A stretch of 64,000 nt of DNA. It comes from Fasciola hepatica. Lineage: Eukaryota > Platyhelminthes > Trematoda > Plagiorchiida > Fasciolidae. Numbering within the stretch: position 1 is the first letter of the stretch; the number at the start of each line of letters is the position of its first letter. Position numbers and translations under genes: made by a program. The notes beneath the pieces were generated by a model that worked only from the letters and a program-made list of their open reading frames with translations, had not been told where the DNA came from and searched no databases. Shown piece after piece: positions 45,540 through 57,941 of the stretch. The stretch lies in NCBI GenBank assembly GCA_948099385.1, contig CANUEZ040000161.1, forward strand, positions 3,286,001 to 3,350,000, written 5' to 3'.

Positions 45540-46790
45540 AACGCACGTGGGATGTTTCAAACCTGGTCGGGGTTGTATCTGCCTCGTCTCGAAGCTTCGA
45601 CAAATTTTAGAGCACAGACCCACAGTTTCTGTCTTCCCGTGTCCGAAATCGGTGTTTGACTCAGCCGACCGCAAAGTTCTCTGACGCTGCTTCTCATTGA
45701 AGGGTGCACCAGAGAAATTTGTTTCTCCTTTCTAGTACTTGTATGCCAAGAGCTGAAGCCAAGTTCGTGCTCACGGTGATCTTTCACCCGAGTTCACGAC
45801 GAGAAGTGGTGTTCGCAACGGTTGCCCTCTATCACCATCCCTCTTCAACTTTGTAATGGAATCGATCGTATGAGAATAGTGGCATCGATCTGTGCACAGC
45901 CAGTAAACTGTCTGACCTAGAATATATGAACGAAGTTGTGCTTCTGAGTTAAGATCCAGGTAAGTTGTAGTTTTTCCGAAACAGTGGTTTAGCCATGTTT
46001 GGGATGCGTTTTGCCTCTTCGAAGTGTAAAATGCTGCGGCAGGAGGAGTCTTGGCTGAAGTAGATATGTTCAGTTACCTGGGCAGTTACATATGACCAGG
46101 TAGTCAGATATCAGGTGCAGTGTCTTTGCGTATACAGAAAGCGCTTTTGGCTTTTGCCATCCTCAGTCATCTATGGTGCTATTGTGACATCCGATTGTCA
46201 CTCAAGTTTCGAGTTAGGTCCAGTTTTGTATGCGACTCAGAAACATGGCCATTAAGGATAGGAGATACGAGATGATTGTCGCTGTTTGAGCATCGATATC
46301 CCCAAAATATCAGTCCAATATGGTGGGAATATCATATCAGCAGCACTGAAGCTGAGCATAGGGATTTGAGAATCAGTGATCAGTCATTGGAGTAAGTGCG
46401 AAATCTAAACAGGGTAAGGTGGCTGAGACGTATGTTACACATGCCCACCGATAGATTTCCTCGGTGTACGCTGTTCCCTGAGGCAGGTGGTGGTTGGAAA
46501 GCGGGTCGAAGTGGTCAGTCCGTGACATGGCAAGAAGGTATGAAAACCTTGACCAATGGACTTTGCTAAGTAGTGTACGTTAGACATCTGGGTTGGGAAC
46601 TACGTGACCCACCTACCAGTTTGTCGGAAACATTAGTTGACATAGCTAGCGTTGCGGCCAGTAGCGTTTCGTTGTCTTCAAGTTCCTCGCTTGGTACTTT
46701 GTTCTTGTCTCTTTTTCACCTAATGCTTCTATTCATTTTACACTCTACTAGATGATGCTTCGGGGTAGCAATCAAAACATGAGCACGGAA
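45540..46790 (+). mobile_element. RTE-like LINE copy 12, RT to C-terminus
   Basis: 5'-truncated at the RGCI-type block near 45565. RT remnants in shifting frames include the counterparts of FDSADRKVLW and RSGVRNGCPLSPSLFNFVME, with LEYMNEVVLLS (YADD changed to YMNE). The C-terminus at 46240-46660 has a LRWLRRMLHMPTDRFPRCTL-type block and GRSGQSVTWQEGMKTLTNGL. The tail ends ggtagcaatcaaaacatg near 46780. Confidence 0.8.
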
Positions 46791-46819
46791 TTCCAAGGTG
46801 GATATACCCATGGTCTCAA

Positions 46820-47130
46820 AGGCCCATTGAAACATCGCAGATGATCTGACTTTGATAATTGGAGTGGAGAGTCACATAAGGTCCCAGCCGTAATAACAAG
46901 CCGGGCTTCGGGATATTACCGCCATGCACTATCATGACCAGAGTTGATAGGTGATTGATGCTCATATCACATCGATGGCAGTGGGATGGCGTCAATAAAG
47001 TATGGCATGATGCAACCCATATCGGTTAGTTATCCCTAAAAGTGCAGTAGACCTTCGTGGCTATGGGCTGTATTCCCCGTGCAGTGCACTCATGCGCAAG
47101 CATGTAATAGAAAAAATCACCCATGAAGAA
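46820..47130 (-). repeat. Short interspersed repeat, copy 3
   Basis: The reverse complement starts tattacatgcttgcgcatga and includes cccatagccacgaaggtcta, matching the order of 29885-30060. It is longer than copy 2 at its far end. It separates RTE copies 12 and 13. Confidence 0.55.
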
Positions 47131-47830
47131 GGCGCGTATGGCTTTTGCCATCCGCCATCATCTGTGGCGCCGGCGTGACTTCCGATTGTCTGTTAAGGTT
47201 CAAATGTAGATTGTGGCGGTTAGGTCCGTTCTTTATGCGATTCAGAAACATGACCGGTAAAAGTAGAATATAGGCGAAGACTGTCAGTATTTGAGCAACA
47301 ATGTCCCGGTAGCATTGTCCGAATAAGGTAGGAAGACCGTATCAACAACGCTGAGATTTAGACGTAGGTTGTTGGAAACCAGAGGTCAGTCTGTGGATCA
47401 AGTTCTAAATCTAAACAGATTAGGGTCGCTGGGACACGTTAAATATGTCCACCGATAGACTTCCTCAGTGTACGCTGTTCTCTGAAGCAGGTAGTGGTTG
47501 GAAGGTAGGTCGTGGCGGTCAGTCCGTGACATGGGAGAAAGGCATGAAAACCTTAACCAGCGGACTTGGTCAAGAAGGACGTGTCAGACTTCCAGGTTGG
47601 GGTTGATGCGACTCGCCTACCAAACGGTTGGTTGATATAGCTAGATGTCGCGGCGAGTGGCGTAGTTGAATTCGGACTCTTTCTTTGTCTTCTTAATTTC
47701 CTCTTATTACTTTGGTTTTTTGAATCCTCTTCAGTTGATGCTTCTGTTCTTTTTCCCCTTGCCTCGACGATGCTACAAGGTAGCAACCGAAACCAGGGCA
47801 CAGAAGTGCGAGATTAAAAAGCTGAAACTA
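47130..47830 (+). mobile_element. RTE-like LINE copy 13, C-terminal part and tail
   Basis: Matches the C-terminal region of copy 8 (30150-30860), including the shared 3' segment ttgatgcttctgttcttttt and the ending aaggtagcaaccgaaaccag. Multiple stops and frameshifts. Confidence 0.82.
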
Positions 47831-48259
47831 AACCTGTGTTGTTGCAGATAGAAAGTACGCGAAAACTGTCGATGCTTGAGCATCGATACCTCCGCAATAT
47901 CCGGTGAAACTCTTGTTCTTAGTAATTCATTATCAAGCTATTTACACATTACTTAGGAGACATCAAACAAAAGGTCATGTGAACAGACATGGTATGGACA
48001 CCACTCACGGGCAAGGTTTTGTCACGGTCAACTTATCTTAATCATGTGATTGGTTTAACCAGCTTATGCCCTCCATGTGATAGGACGGCAGACTCATGCA
48101 GTCAATCCTGGACCACGTAAGTTGAAGCGCCTGGACCAATCACTTTTGGGCGCAAAGGTCAGGGGTCAAATTCCCCATTCCAATATCCTTGATTATCGCT
48201 AGAGGACGCTCATGAGTACCCTTACTTAAGTTTGAGGGGTCTTTATTGTCGAAAGTCCA
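47831..48259. other. Mostly gene-free stretch
   Basis: A small RTE scrap, CLSMLEHRYLRNIR-like, near 47860-47910. The rest is unrecognised. Confidence 0.4.
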
Positions 48260-51090
48260 CGATGATAACCGTTTGACGACCAGCGGTATATGCTCCAACA
48301 GAATGCAGCTCTGACACACGGAAGGATGAGTTCTATGATGAACTCATCACTCTCGTTCGCAGGAGCGACAGCTCTGACATTGTAGTGCTAGCTGGTGATT
48401 TAAGTGCACAAGTTGGCAAACTTTGTGCATCAGAAGCTGTTTAAGGAGCACTGTGTCATACTTGCTCGGCGTACAGAAAACGAGGATAAGCTTCTTCAGT
48501 TTTGTTCAAACAATCTATTATTCCTGCCTAGCACAAGTTTCCGACGGCTCGGGTCGTACGGCGACATGGCGCTCTAACTCATCAGGTAATCTGAGTCAGA
48601 TTGTTCATATCGCAGTAAGCTACCGGTGATGCAGTTCTGTCGAGAGCTATAGATCCTACTGGTCCATGTACGTAGAGTCCGATCATGCATCAGTTTTATT
48701 GCGATTATCTCTCCTGCTCCATGATCATCGACGGAAACCGCAAACCCGGTTAGCCGTGCAACGTTTGTATGACCCAGAAATCCGCACCAGTTATGAACAG
48801 AAATCAGCACATGAGCTAGGATCTACGACAAACAGCAATGTAGATGAGCATTAGGCCCATATCCAGCAGACGATGCACGTATCAGCAGGTTTTGCCTGTT
48901 GTGCCAGATCCGATGTTGATCAAAGACAGTGGATTTCTCAAGAGTCGGTCAGTCTACGTCAGCATAAACGTCAGCTCTGGAACTGTAAGGAGGTGAATGA
49001 GGTATGGAGAAATCTACAAAAGTAAGTTATGAAAAGCCTTAAAAATGATCGCGAAAATCGGTGGGTTAAGGTACTTGAAGAAATGAAAGTAGTAGCTGCT
49101 TCAGTTAACAGTCAAAGACATTCAAACTTATTCGCGACACCAGTAGACGTTGAACTCCGGTCAGTAATACGATACGCAATAGAAATGGAGAGCTTATTCA
49201 TGGCAAAAAGTAAAGGCTTGACCGTTGGGCCGAATACTCCAAGGGGCAGTTTAGCTGGCCGCACGCCATTGTAGTTACTCCTGAGTCAACAACTGTCGTT
49301 CCTTCGGGAGTATCACTTAAGCCCCCATTGCAAGTGGAATTGGTGTCATGTATTCGATTACTAAAGCGTGGGAAAGCGGCCGGTCCTAACGGACTCCCTC
49401 CAGTTCCTTTCAAAATGCGTGGTGACGCGTTGATAAAATCACTTACCACCTTTCTCCGTGACAGTTGAAACGAGGAGCTTATTCTGTTGTTATGAAGCAA
49501 GTCATTGATTGTACCTATCTTCAAGGTGGTCATACACAATGACTGTAGTAACCACTGTGGGATTAGCCTAATTACGACACTCACCAAGGTATTAGCCTCA
49601 ATTTGCTGTGCCGTCTGACACCAGCCCGCGAAAGAAACGCCCGTAAACAGCAAGTCAGATTCCGCCCAGGTTGGGTATGCATCCATTAGGTTTTTACCGT
49701 CCGTCAGTTACTTAAGGCGCGTCACGCACATCGTCGGTCAACAATAGTGGTTTTCCTCGATTCGAATAGCGCCTTCGGTTCAGTTGACCCGAGCGGCGCT
49801 ATTCATTGTTCTTCACCGAAAACATATGCCACAGAGGTCCGTGAATCTACTGAGGTCATTGTACTGTCATACTTCTGGTCAAATGAGGGTTTGCAGTCCA
49901 GTCCATTCGAAACGACGAGCCGTGTTCGACAAGAATGTTGCATTTCTCTATTCCTGTTCAACTTCGTCATTCACGAAGTAATGAAAAATGCCTTGGGAGA
50001 CATTCATGATGTGGGAGTTCAATCGGCAAGTGGTGAAAAGTCGTGTGACCTAGATTACGCCAACGAAGTTGTCTGCTAGTTTAAATGTACGGAACATGCG
50101 CCACGTGCACATGACAGACTCGCGAGAGCTGTAGCTCCATTTGGCACGCCCTTTGCACGTCCAAACTGTAAAGTGGTGTTGCAAGACTGGGCATCATTGG
50201 TTTCGAGCTTGGTGTTCGATGGGGAGGTGTTGACAATTTTCGACCGTTTCATTTACCTCGGCAGCAGCATGACGACGAGTGGGAGCATAGTACTGGAGAT
50301 AAGCACGCGTATATCCAAGGCTCGATCAGTGAAAGCAGGACTAGAACAACTGTGGCGCCGACCTGATATTTCACTAAAGTTGGACGGTCATGTGTACTGT
50401 GCCACGGTGCGTTCAGTTTTGTTGTATAGTTGCGAGACATGGAGTCTGTTTACGGAAGATGTTCCTTGCGTTGAGGTTTTCGACCATCGATGTTTGCGTA
50501 GAATCGCTAGGATTTGATGGAATGACCGAGCGAGCATTGCTGAGGACAGAAATCGAGCATCGGGTACCAGTTCAGAGAATGTTCTACCATAGACTATCAA
50601 GTTTAGTAGACTTGGACGGTTGGGGCACGTGTTACGTATGGCAAACACACGTCTACCGTACCGTGTCCCGTTTTTCGTTCCTTCTTGGGAGTGGAAGAAA
50701 CCACGTGGAGGTCAACAGATGACATGGCGGCAGGAAATGGGAAGATATACAGATAACCTAGGAAAAGTAGGTGCCTCACGTTGGGGTCCAAAAGATCCGT
50801 CTACCAGTTGGCTGGAGACATTGAAAGTTATGCCAGCAAACCGTGAACAGTGGTAATCGTATTGTCACTTTCTGTCAAGTTAGAATTATTGATCGATGTT
50901 CGTTTGTACAGTTAAACTGTGTATTCCGTGTGTTGGCTACTAGGGAGTTCTTACCTTTTCCCACTCCCTGACCATCATGTATATTCATTCTTTCTGCTTC
51001 CACGTGGAACATGGTGAGAAGTGTACTGACCAGTGGGGCTCGTCCTGCTGTTTAACACAATAGGATAATGTTGATTATGTCGGTTAAAGT
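48260..51090 (+). mobile_element. RTE-like LINE copy 14, EN to 3' UTR
   Basis: Endonuclease at 48290-48850: YDELITLVRRSDSSDIVVLA then GDLSAQVGKL, ENEDKLLQFCSNNLLFLPST and YVESDHASVLLRLSLLLHDH. RT at 49020-50080: KSLKNDRENRWVKVLEEMK, LLKRGKAAGPNGLPPVPFKM, VFLDSNSAFGSVDPSGAI, TSRVRQECCISLFLFNFVIH and LDYANEVVC; the catalytic blocks are changed. C-terminus at 50173-50870: LIYLGSSMTTSGS-like, LLYSCETWSLFTEDVPCVEV, FDHRCLRRIARI, GHVLRMANTRLPYRVPFF and GGQQMTWRQEMGRYTDNLGK. The 3' UTR to about 51070 is shared, inverted, with 23900-24150. Its endonuclease is closest to that of copy 3. Confidence 0.88.
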
Positions 51091-51959
51091 ACACGAAACT
51101 ATGCACAAAAGCAATTTTGGTAGGCATGACACCGCTTCCGTGGTCGCATATAGGAGAGTCCTTCACTAATGTTGCATGGCATTTTCCCCCGAAAACACGT
51201 CTTTCCTGTCCGCTGGTAATCGAAACTCTTTGAAGTACCTGGTAACCAATTTTTGTTTATACAAGCAAATGTTCAGCTTTCGCGCGTATTCGCTCAGCGC
51301 TAATTAACTAACTGACACGACCTAGTTGACTGTCAGTTCGTGTGGAGCAAAAGTGAATCATGCGACGGTTTCGATCACCATCTCTCAGCGGTGACCTAGA
51401 TCGAAAACGGAACTGGTAAATAATACGGGAAAACGTTACAATTCACCACATGAAGTCAATAATGAACAACACCGCGACACCTAACCATTTCTTCTAATGT
51501 ATCCAATCACTAAGTAGGAAACCCTGCACGTCCTAAAAGGCAAGTCTACTGGTCAGGTTTTTTTCAATCTTTTTCCATGTTATGGATTGGTCAAGCGCTA
51601 CCAGTCTCAGCAAAACACTGCACTCCGTTATTTATTAAACAATCAGTAATAATGCGGTCAGAACTGGATTACTGAGGGAATGCATGATGTGTTACTACTA
51701 TTATGTTATAGGTGACTGGTAATTTGTGGAATAACTCATCTAATATTACTACTCGATTTGCAATCAAAACCATGCATTAAATGTATCATAGTCAGTAGTG
51801 TATCATATCCAGGTAGCTTATTGTTTCATGAAGAGTTCACGGACAACAGTGGTTGTTCTTGTTGCCTGTTCCCAATGGTCCGTAGCCGAAGGACTGGTTG
51901 CGGTTGCAGAGCTATATGCTACCGGGCGTGTCCCCAGGTCACGGATAGGGGAACAGCCA
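51091..51959. other. Gene-free stretch
   Basis: Nothing recognised. AT-rich around 51420-51760. Confidence 0.35.
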
Positions 51960-52110
51960 CTCCTGCCGTAACCCGTGAATAAGGTGGATTCACCAAATAA
52001 GCGGTCGTGGACGATCAACGGCACTGCTCGGAGATGTGGTGGTATTTCCCACTTGGATTGCGTTCTCCACTCAAACGCCGTGGTCCATTTCCGAAATATC
52101 CAAAGAAAAA
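51960..52110 (+). repeat. Unclassified interspersed repeat, copy 2
   Basis: Matches 23480-23640 in the same orientation, as described for copy 1. Confidence 0.6.
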
Positions 52111-52239
52111 ATAAAACTTCTGAGCTCAGATGGTAAAGTGTACATGACAACAGTGTCCTGGTGAGGGGCACGTGTTTGTGGTGGGAGTGGAGCCGACTTT
52201 GATCATACAAAAATGAATCGAAATCCAATTTCGTCAAAT

Positions 52240-53240
52240 TTTCATAATAGGACATGTGATTTTTGACGTGTTCTACTAGGACTACTGATGTTACTACTAT
52301 CATTACTGTTACTACTCCCAGTCCTACAATAACTACTACCGTTGCTGGAAAAACTACGACTACCATAATAACTGCAGCACTCAAACGTGCACCTTGGATA
52401 TTCCTTTTCGGCGAAGGGAGAGGTGATGCTGTGGGGTCAACCCACGTGATTCCCGTCCCGTTCGCCTTGCACTCGCCTATACGATACCTATTTGTGCCAC
52501 GCTCTGCATTGTTCCACTCTACCAATCACATGTGGCTAGCTCCGTGTGAGACAGATTCTTTGGCCTTGTCCGCTTGTTGCTTTTTCATACTTGAGCTTAC
52601 CGTGCACCGTACCTGAATAGACGTTCATTCGTACGTGCGAGCTTTCGTTCTGTTACCGAGCCGTGGATACAGCATTTTGGGGTCATGCCCGCAACGCACC
52701 AATCAGCAACAGATCGAAAGCACGTACGTATGAACGAGCGCGCATTCAGGTGCGGCATACCACGGGCTCAAGCATCAAAAAGTGAGAAACGAACGAAAAC
52801 GAACAGTCAATGTCTGTCTCACACGGAGCTAACCCCATGTGATTGGTAGAGTGGAACAATGCAGAGCGTGGCACAAATAGGCATCGTATAGGCGAGTGCA
52901 AGGCGAACGGGACAGTGTGAGTGTTAATAACACGTAGAATGACCCCACAACCTCGCATCTTCCTTCCTGAAACGGAATATTCATGGCGCAAGTTGGGATG
53001 ATGCAGTTATCATGATAATTGTAGTATTTCCAGCAATGGTAGTAGTTACTGTAGGAGTCGAAGTACTGACACTTACGGTAGTAGTAGCAGTAGCACCGGT
53101 GGTCGCAGTAGCAGGAGCGGCAGACGCAGTGGCAGTGGATGGAACGGTAATCGCAACAGTAGTCCCAGTCACAGCTGTAGTATCAAGGACAGCAACACTG
53201 AGAGTACACAGGATGTGACACAATGCACGATGCATGCATC
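52240..53240. repeat. One-kilobase imperfect palindrome of a short repeat family
   Basis: The left arm (about 52260-52620) has act-rich triplets, then cgttcgccttgcactcgcct, gccacgctctgcattgttcc and accaatcacatgtggctagc. The right arm (about 52800-53180) is the reverse complement: aggcgagtgcaaggcgaacg, ggaacaatgcagagcgtggc, a tgtgattggtagagtggaac type block, then gta/gca triplets. The centre is near 52700. Long frames rich in Thr or Val here come from the triplets and are not genes. Confidence 0.85.
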
Positions 53241-53639
53241 CAGGGTTGGTAGTAACGAAGGATGCACACGGTTGATGTACTTATTTCTGCAGATAAACTT
53301 GTTAGAACAGCTTCATAGCATTTGTTCATGGTTCCGAAATATAATTTTATCGAGTCCTTGGCAAATGGTAAATAATTCACAATTGCTAGGGTGGTTGAAT
53401 AGGGAAAGTAAAAATTTCCCGCACGTTTGTCTTCTAAAGCCTTTCGCATCACAATCATATGCGCGAAAAACCACTCGCAGAATCTGTTCGTGTTTTGTCT
53501 GGTGGACAGGCAATGATCTGTGCAAGAGCAGGAACTGAGACAATAGCAAGCGAATTGGCAATGAAACGGAACTACTCCATAACTTTTTTAGTAAACCATT
53601 GGAATGGGCAAACTCTTCAGCGATGGTCCAAACCTCTAA
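53241..53639. other. Gene-free stretch
   Basis: Overlapping frames on both strands (53215-53538 plus, 53313-53561 minus). None is recognised. Confidence 0.3.
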
Positions 53640-53940
53640 GATGCAGTAGGTTAGACAGGGCGCAGTGCCAACAAATCAGTAATAGAACGAAAGTACGTAC
53701 CTATGAACGAGCTAGCACTCAGCCGCGGTGCGCGGCGAGCGCACGCATGAAAAAAGTGACAAACGAACGAAAGCGGAGTCAATGTCTGTCTTATGTGGAG
53801 CTAGCCACATGTGATTGGTAGAGCGGAACAATGCAGAACGCGGTCAAAACAGAAATCACAAGTGCGAGCGCACGGCAAACAGGATAGGAGTCACGTGTGA
53901 GTGTCAATGACATGTGGGTTGACCACACAACCGTAATGTG
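53640..53940 (+). repeat. Third copy of the 52-kb repeat
   Basis: Same orientation as the right arm of the palindrome: catgtgattggtagagcgga then acaatgcagaacgcgg and gcacggcaaacaggatagga. It lacks the triplet-rich end. Diverged partial copies in the opposite orientation are seen at 29165-29275 and 30960-31050, the latter just before ENDOV exon D. Confidence 0.75.
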
Positions 53941-54599
53941 TCTGGATTTCTAAGTGAGAACTGCAGTTTATCCTTCACCCATTACGAACGAATTGATATG
54001 ATGTGGTTCTGAGCGCTAGCATTCCAGTTTGTGACGGATGAGCAGCTGAAGTGATGAATAAGCAAAATGTTATCTTTAGTACTGAAATCACCTCGGTGGT
54101 ATAAATAATTTCCACTCATTTGTAACGAACGCCTTCTGTGAGAATGTCCACATGGAGCACACTGTTCCATAAACAGTGGCGTGAAGTCACTCAGTGGCCC
54201 CCACCCAAATTGCAACCTCCCTGAATGGAACAGCCTCCCTGCAAGAAAATGTTCTCCATAGAAGACCTCCCAACATGTACTAAACCCCCCAGAACCGAAC
54301 TAGAAACACTTTCCTTGGAATTTTACCTCGAAAGAGAGACTTTTTAGCATCAAATATATTGGTTGTGCACTAAGTCTAGTCATATATCTTCTTTCTAGCT
54401 CGTTACCACATCTGACCTACTGGGTCTCCACGTCAAATCTCAGGATCTGGTGCGCCGGGCCTTAGGGGCTATGGGGGTACACACTTTCCATTGCACTCAG
54501 TTGCACCCGCGTAAATAATCCCGAAAGAACTAGGCCAGCCATCGAGGTTCATGCGAAGTTCCTATGTAATTTCCGTTTGGTTATCAGAATACGTACTAA
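53941..54599. other. Gene-free stretch
   Basis: Nothing recognised on either strand. Confidence 0.35.
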
Positions 54600-57530
54600 G
54601 TAGGGCACTGCAGGGTTGCGAAAGAAATCTATAAAGGGGGTAGGGATGAGTCTAGATGAGGGATGTGGGCAGAGATTTGAACGGCATGCAGATAAGTCAT
54701 GATACAGAGGATGGGGGAGGGGGGGGGGCTAACAAGAATCATTATGGCGAATTTTTGCAGGCTGTAATGTGTGAACTGCAAACTTCGGAGATAAGAGAGC
54801 CTACGGGAATCAATGAAACGTGACTGATAATCGTCAAACCGCAGTGCAGTGTGAGAGAATGCTCGAATAGATCTGGATAGATTACGGGAGAGCAGGACAA
54901 TAAGACTGGAAGAACAAATTAATGGACGAAAGAGAAAAATGACATCATGCATGGCATCAAACTGCCTTAGCCTACGAATTTCCAAAGACAGTCTACGAAG
55001 TTTTTAGCATAATCAAGAATATGAGAAAACCACTGTAAATTGATGGCGATTGTTGCGCCTAAATGTTTGACCGAGTCAGCTCTGGAAGCGGGGATAGTGT
55101 TGGTGTCCGACTGCCTATTAGGGTAAGGGGAACGCTAAAGGGATAAAGTGCACTCCAAACATTTGGAAGTGTCGAGATGTAATCCACGGTGGGACAAAAA
55201 ACTTTGAATATTGTATAAGATTTCGGAAAAAGATGCGAAGTCTGGTTGTTCGGAGATAGATTGACAGAACACTATGGCATTGGGGCACAGGCGGGGCGGC
55301 GGTTAAGTTGCTGATATCCGTGGTGAAAAGATAAGAAGAAAGGACGGCACGGTGAATAACACCAGAGTTCTTAATTAAGGGACCCGATAAACTTGTACCA
55401 ACTTTAGTACGCTGAGTTCTATTAGAAAAGTAATCTTTCAGCCAAGAGAGTAAAGAAACGGGATAGCAAAAATTCAAGCTTCTGACGAAGTGGAGAACGG
55501 GAAACCGAGTCAAAATCGGTGGAAGAGTCGGGCAAGTTAAGGTGGAATGACTTCACGGGACTACTCAAGCTCTTTGAAATCAAATAGCAAACTGAAACAA
55601 CTGCATCCAAAGTGCACCTGTTGGGTTTGTACACAAATTGATAGGGGTCACTGGAAAGACAAGAGAGGAACGTGGTCGACTAAGGATAGCGCGCCTCGTT
55701 AAATTGAGCGCAGAGGAAGTGTTGGCGAGGGGACGAAAAATTTTTGACAGAAGGTTGGAAGCTGGATGTTTGAGAATGGGTACTACTGTCACGGGTTTCC
55801 AGTGCGCAGAAATAGCAATCGCATCAACAGATTTACCGACGAGGAAAGCCATAATTCCGGATAGTGGACTGGATCCAATTTTGAGATCAGTGAAGGACAA
55901 GCCAACTGAGCCTCCAAACAGAAGCTGACTTTGAGGTTCAGTGGAACTTGAAGACTTCATCTGAGGAAAATGCCTCTATATCTGAGGGAACAGAAGAGAT
56001 GTAACATGGTAGTGTATTCGGTAAAAGAGGAACAAAAGTGGCTTTCAGACTGTCGATATCCAACCTGAAGTATTTTGACCGGATATATTATCCATATGGA
56101 AGCTGAGTTCCGTACCAAAGAATTATGTAGTTGGTGGTACAGAAGAACTAGTAGGCCCAAGTTGTATTCAGCTAATGTATCTCTTGTCTGATCAGGATAA
56201 AGTGTCGTTCCCCATAAGCCCGGTCGTGAAGTTTATGGGCATATTCTCTTTACCCTCAGAGATTAAAACAATAGAGAAGTTATTTTTCCGTTGATAAAAA
56301 ATGCAGTCCCTATAGGACATCACAAATCATCATCCAGTGTCTTCGTAAATAAGTCCAGCGGGCAAAGAGAGCACAAAAAAGAAAACCACTGAGAAACAGT
56401 GGAAAGGGATCTTGGAAGAAGGGCAGAGTTGACGAGTGACTAGTTTCTAAAGATGACCCTTGTTTGTTTTGTCCTGCCTAGCGAACAGTGTGCTGAACGT
56501 GGATAGATTTTTAGTCCGATGATAATGAGATCATGATCATTCGTTGAAACGGGAGCTTTCAATTGTAAGTGTAAATTCCGATGCTTGGTGATAATTCTAT
56601 TTAAAATGGCATTTCCCCTAGTTGGAATACGACAGATGTCACGTAAACTTAAAGCGAGTAAGGGATACGTAGGCACACGATTAAAATCACCGACAACAAT
56701 GCATAAACCGTCAGAAAGTAGAGGAGTCAGAATGAGTATAAAAGCGTCAAAGAATAGGTAGATGCCTCTCTGGGAGCCAAAAGGAGCTATGCACAGATTA
56801 CTGATCATATTGCGTCAAAAAACGAGACTTTAGGATGAAATTTAACAACTACGCAGTCAACCTCTTTACAAGAGAAAGTAAAGACTACTTCAGACTTGCC
56901 AGACCACTGGGAATTGAGGTAAGTAACTACATCACCGGAAGTTCTCTTTTTGAACTGTTTCCGATCTACATGAAAGCACTCAAAGATCTCACGAGGAAAC
57001 AGTTCGTCTTCGATACTTTCATCTAACCAGAGCTCTTGGATGTAGGTCACATAGGCGTTCTTGTGAATCCGAGAGTTCGGAACATTGGTTAGAAACGATA
57101 CCTCTCCAAAAGGAGGCCGAATTTTAGCACTGATCAATGCGGAAAAGGTCCTTCCTTGAAGCTGTGCAGCTAAGGGCACTGCCAACCGGCACGCCTGTGT
57201 TTCCTAATTCCACTTGATCTCGGTCAGCTTGCACAAAAACGAGTTGTAAGTGATGAGATGGAACATGCTGCGTTTCCAACCCGAGTGAAAGTTTCCTCCG
57301 AGTAGCCGGTTCTGGATGACATGTTTTGATAATGAGAATAATTTCGAAAAAACACTGATCAAGTTGATAACAAAATGTGACACAGAAAATTGTGGGTCGC
57401 GTAAAATCAGCCATGTTCGTTCAGTCACATAATCCATAAGTAGGACTACAATAACACGACTATATAGCCCTAAGTGGAACGTTTCACATGCACAGTGTGG
57501 CACAGCTTGCGAAAGAAACGTAGCAAGTAG
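54600..57530 (-). mobile_element. CR1-like LINE (second family), antisense, nearly full length
   Basis: Read from about 57530. Endonuclease at 57185-56440: YIQELWLDESIEDELFPREI, KSEVVFTFSCKEVDCVVVKF, LCIVVGDFNRVPTYPLLALS, ILNRIITKHRNLHLQL and STNDHDLIIIGLKIYPRS. RT at about 55960-55118: FGGSVGLSFTDLKIGSSPLS, SAHWKPVTVVPILKHPASNL, NPTGALWMQLF, DSVSRSPLRQKLEFL and GVIHRAVLSSYLFTTDISNL; the ADD block is lost. The C-terminus to 54600 has FDAMHDVIFLFRPLICSSS. A poly-G run is at 54716-54728. GDFN is intact, but frameshifts and stops inactivate it. It ends about 130 bp upstream of the nuclear receptor exon. Confidence 0.87.
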
Positions 57531-57660
57531 CAGGTAGTCCACACCTGACTGTCTTTTATATATACTAGCTTTAAGATAAAGTTAGAATCTTGTTTTTTCC
57601 AAGCTGATATTTAAAAATGCTCGAACTTATCTGCAAATGTCGCTTTTATTTCCACTGCAG

Positions 57661-57941
57661 ATGCTCACGCGCTTTGCCCCGAGCATCGCCCGTGCGTGGA
57701 ATCTGCCCGGGACCAGATATATGCGGGCCTGGAACTGCATTGCAATCGTCTTTGGCCATCAGCCCCACATGGTCGCATGGGACGTTTGTTGCTACGGATT
57801 CCTGCACTACATCTACTCGCCATTCAAGTCCGACAGTTGTCTACACGTGTGGCTATTTCGCAACTTCACGCAGACGTGATGCGCTTGTGCACTCAGAGCA
57901 CCACATGTACGTCATCTGACCAGGAGACACTTTTTACGTAA
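57661..57941 (+). CDS. Nuclear receptor, terminal exon of ligand-binding domain
   Basis: Two bases completing a split codon (Asp, if the preceding exon ends in G), 92 sense codons and a TAA stop, after a strong acceptor tttatttccactgcag. The protein holds ARDQIYAGLELHCNRLWP and GRMGRLLLRIPALHLLAI, the helix 9 to helix 10 region of nuclear receptor ligand-binding domains. It is closest in style to the NR2 group (RXR, HNF4, COUP-TF, TLX/PNR), where RFGKLLLRLPSLR occupies this place. Helix 10 forms the receptor dimer interface. The remaining 35 residues are polar and show no clear AF-2 (helix 12) motif of the usual hydrophobic-x-E-hydrophobic type. The receptor would be a ligand- or partner-regulated nuclear transcription factor. 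The DNA-binding domain and the rest of the ligand-binding domain were not found; they should lie upstream on the + strand. One exon alone cannot settle the subfamily. Confidence 0.78.

Noticed and set aside
52263..53235. Thr- and Val-rich frames resembling mucin-like or membrane proteins
   Set aside because: They come from act/gta triplet runs in the palindrome and exist on both strands; there is no start context or splice support.
56835..57026. Forward frame just upstream of the nuclear receptor exon as a missing receptor exon
   Set aside because: It is antisense to the CR1 endonuclease (QELWLDESIEDELF) and has no ligand-binding domain motif.
57637..57879. Alternative frame through the receptor exon starting at an ATG
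   Set aside because: It starts upstream of the acceptor and has no family match, whereas the frame in use gives helix 9-10 motifs and fits the splice site.
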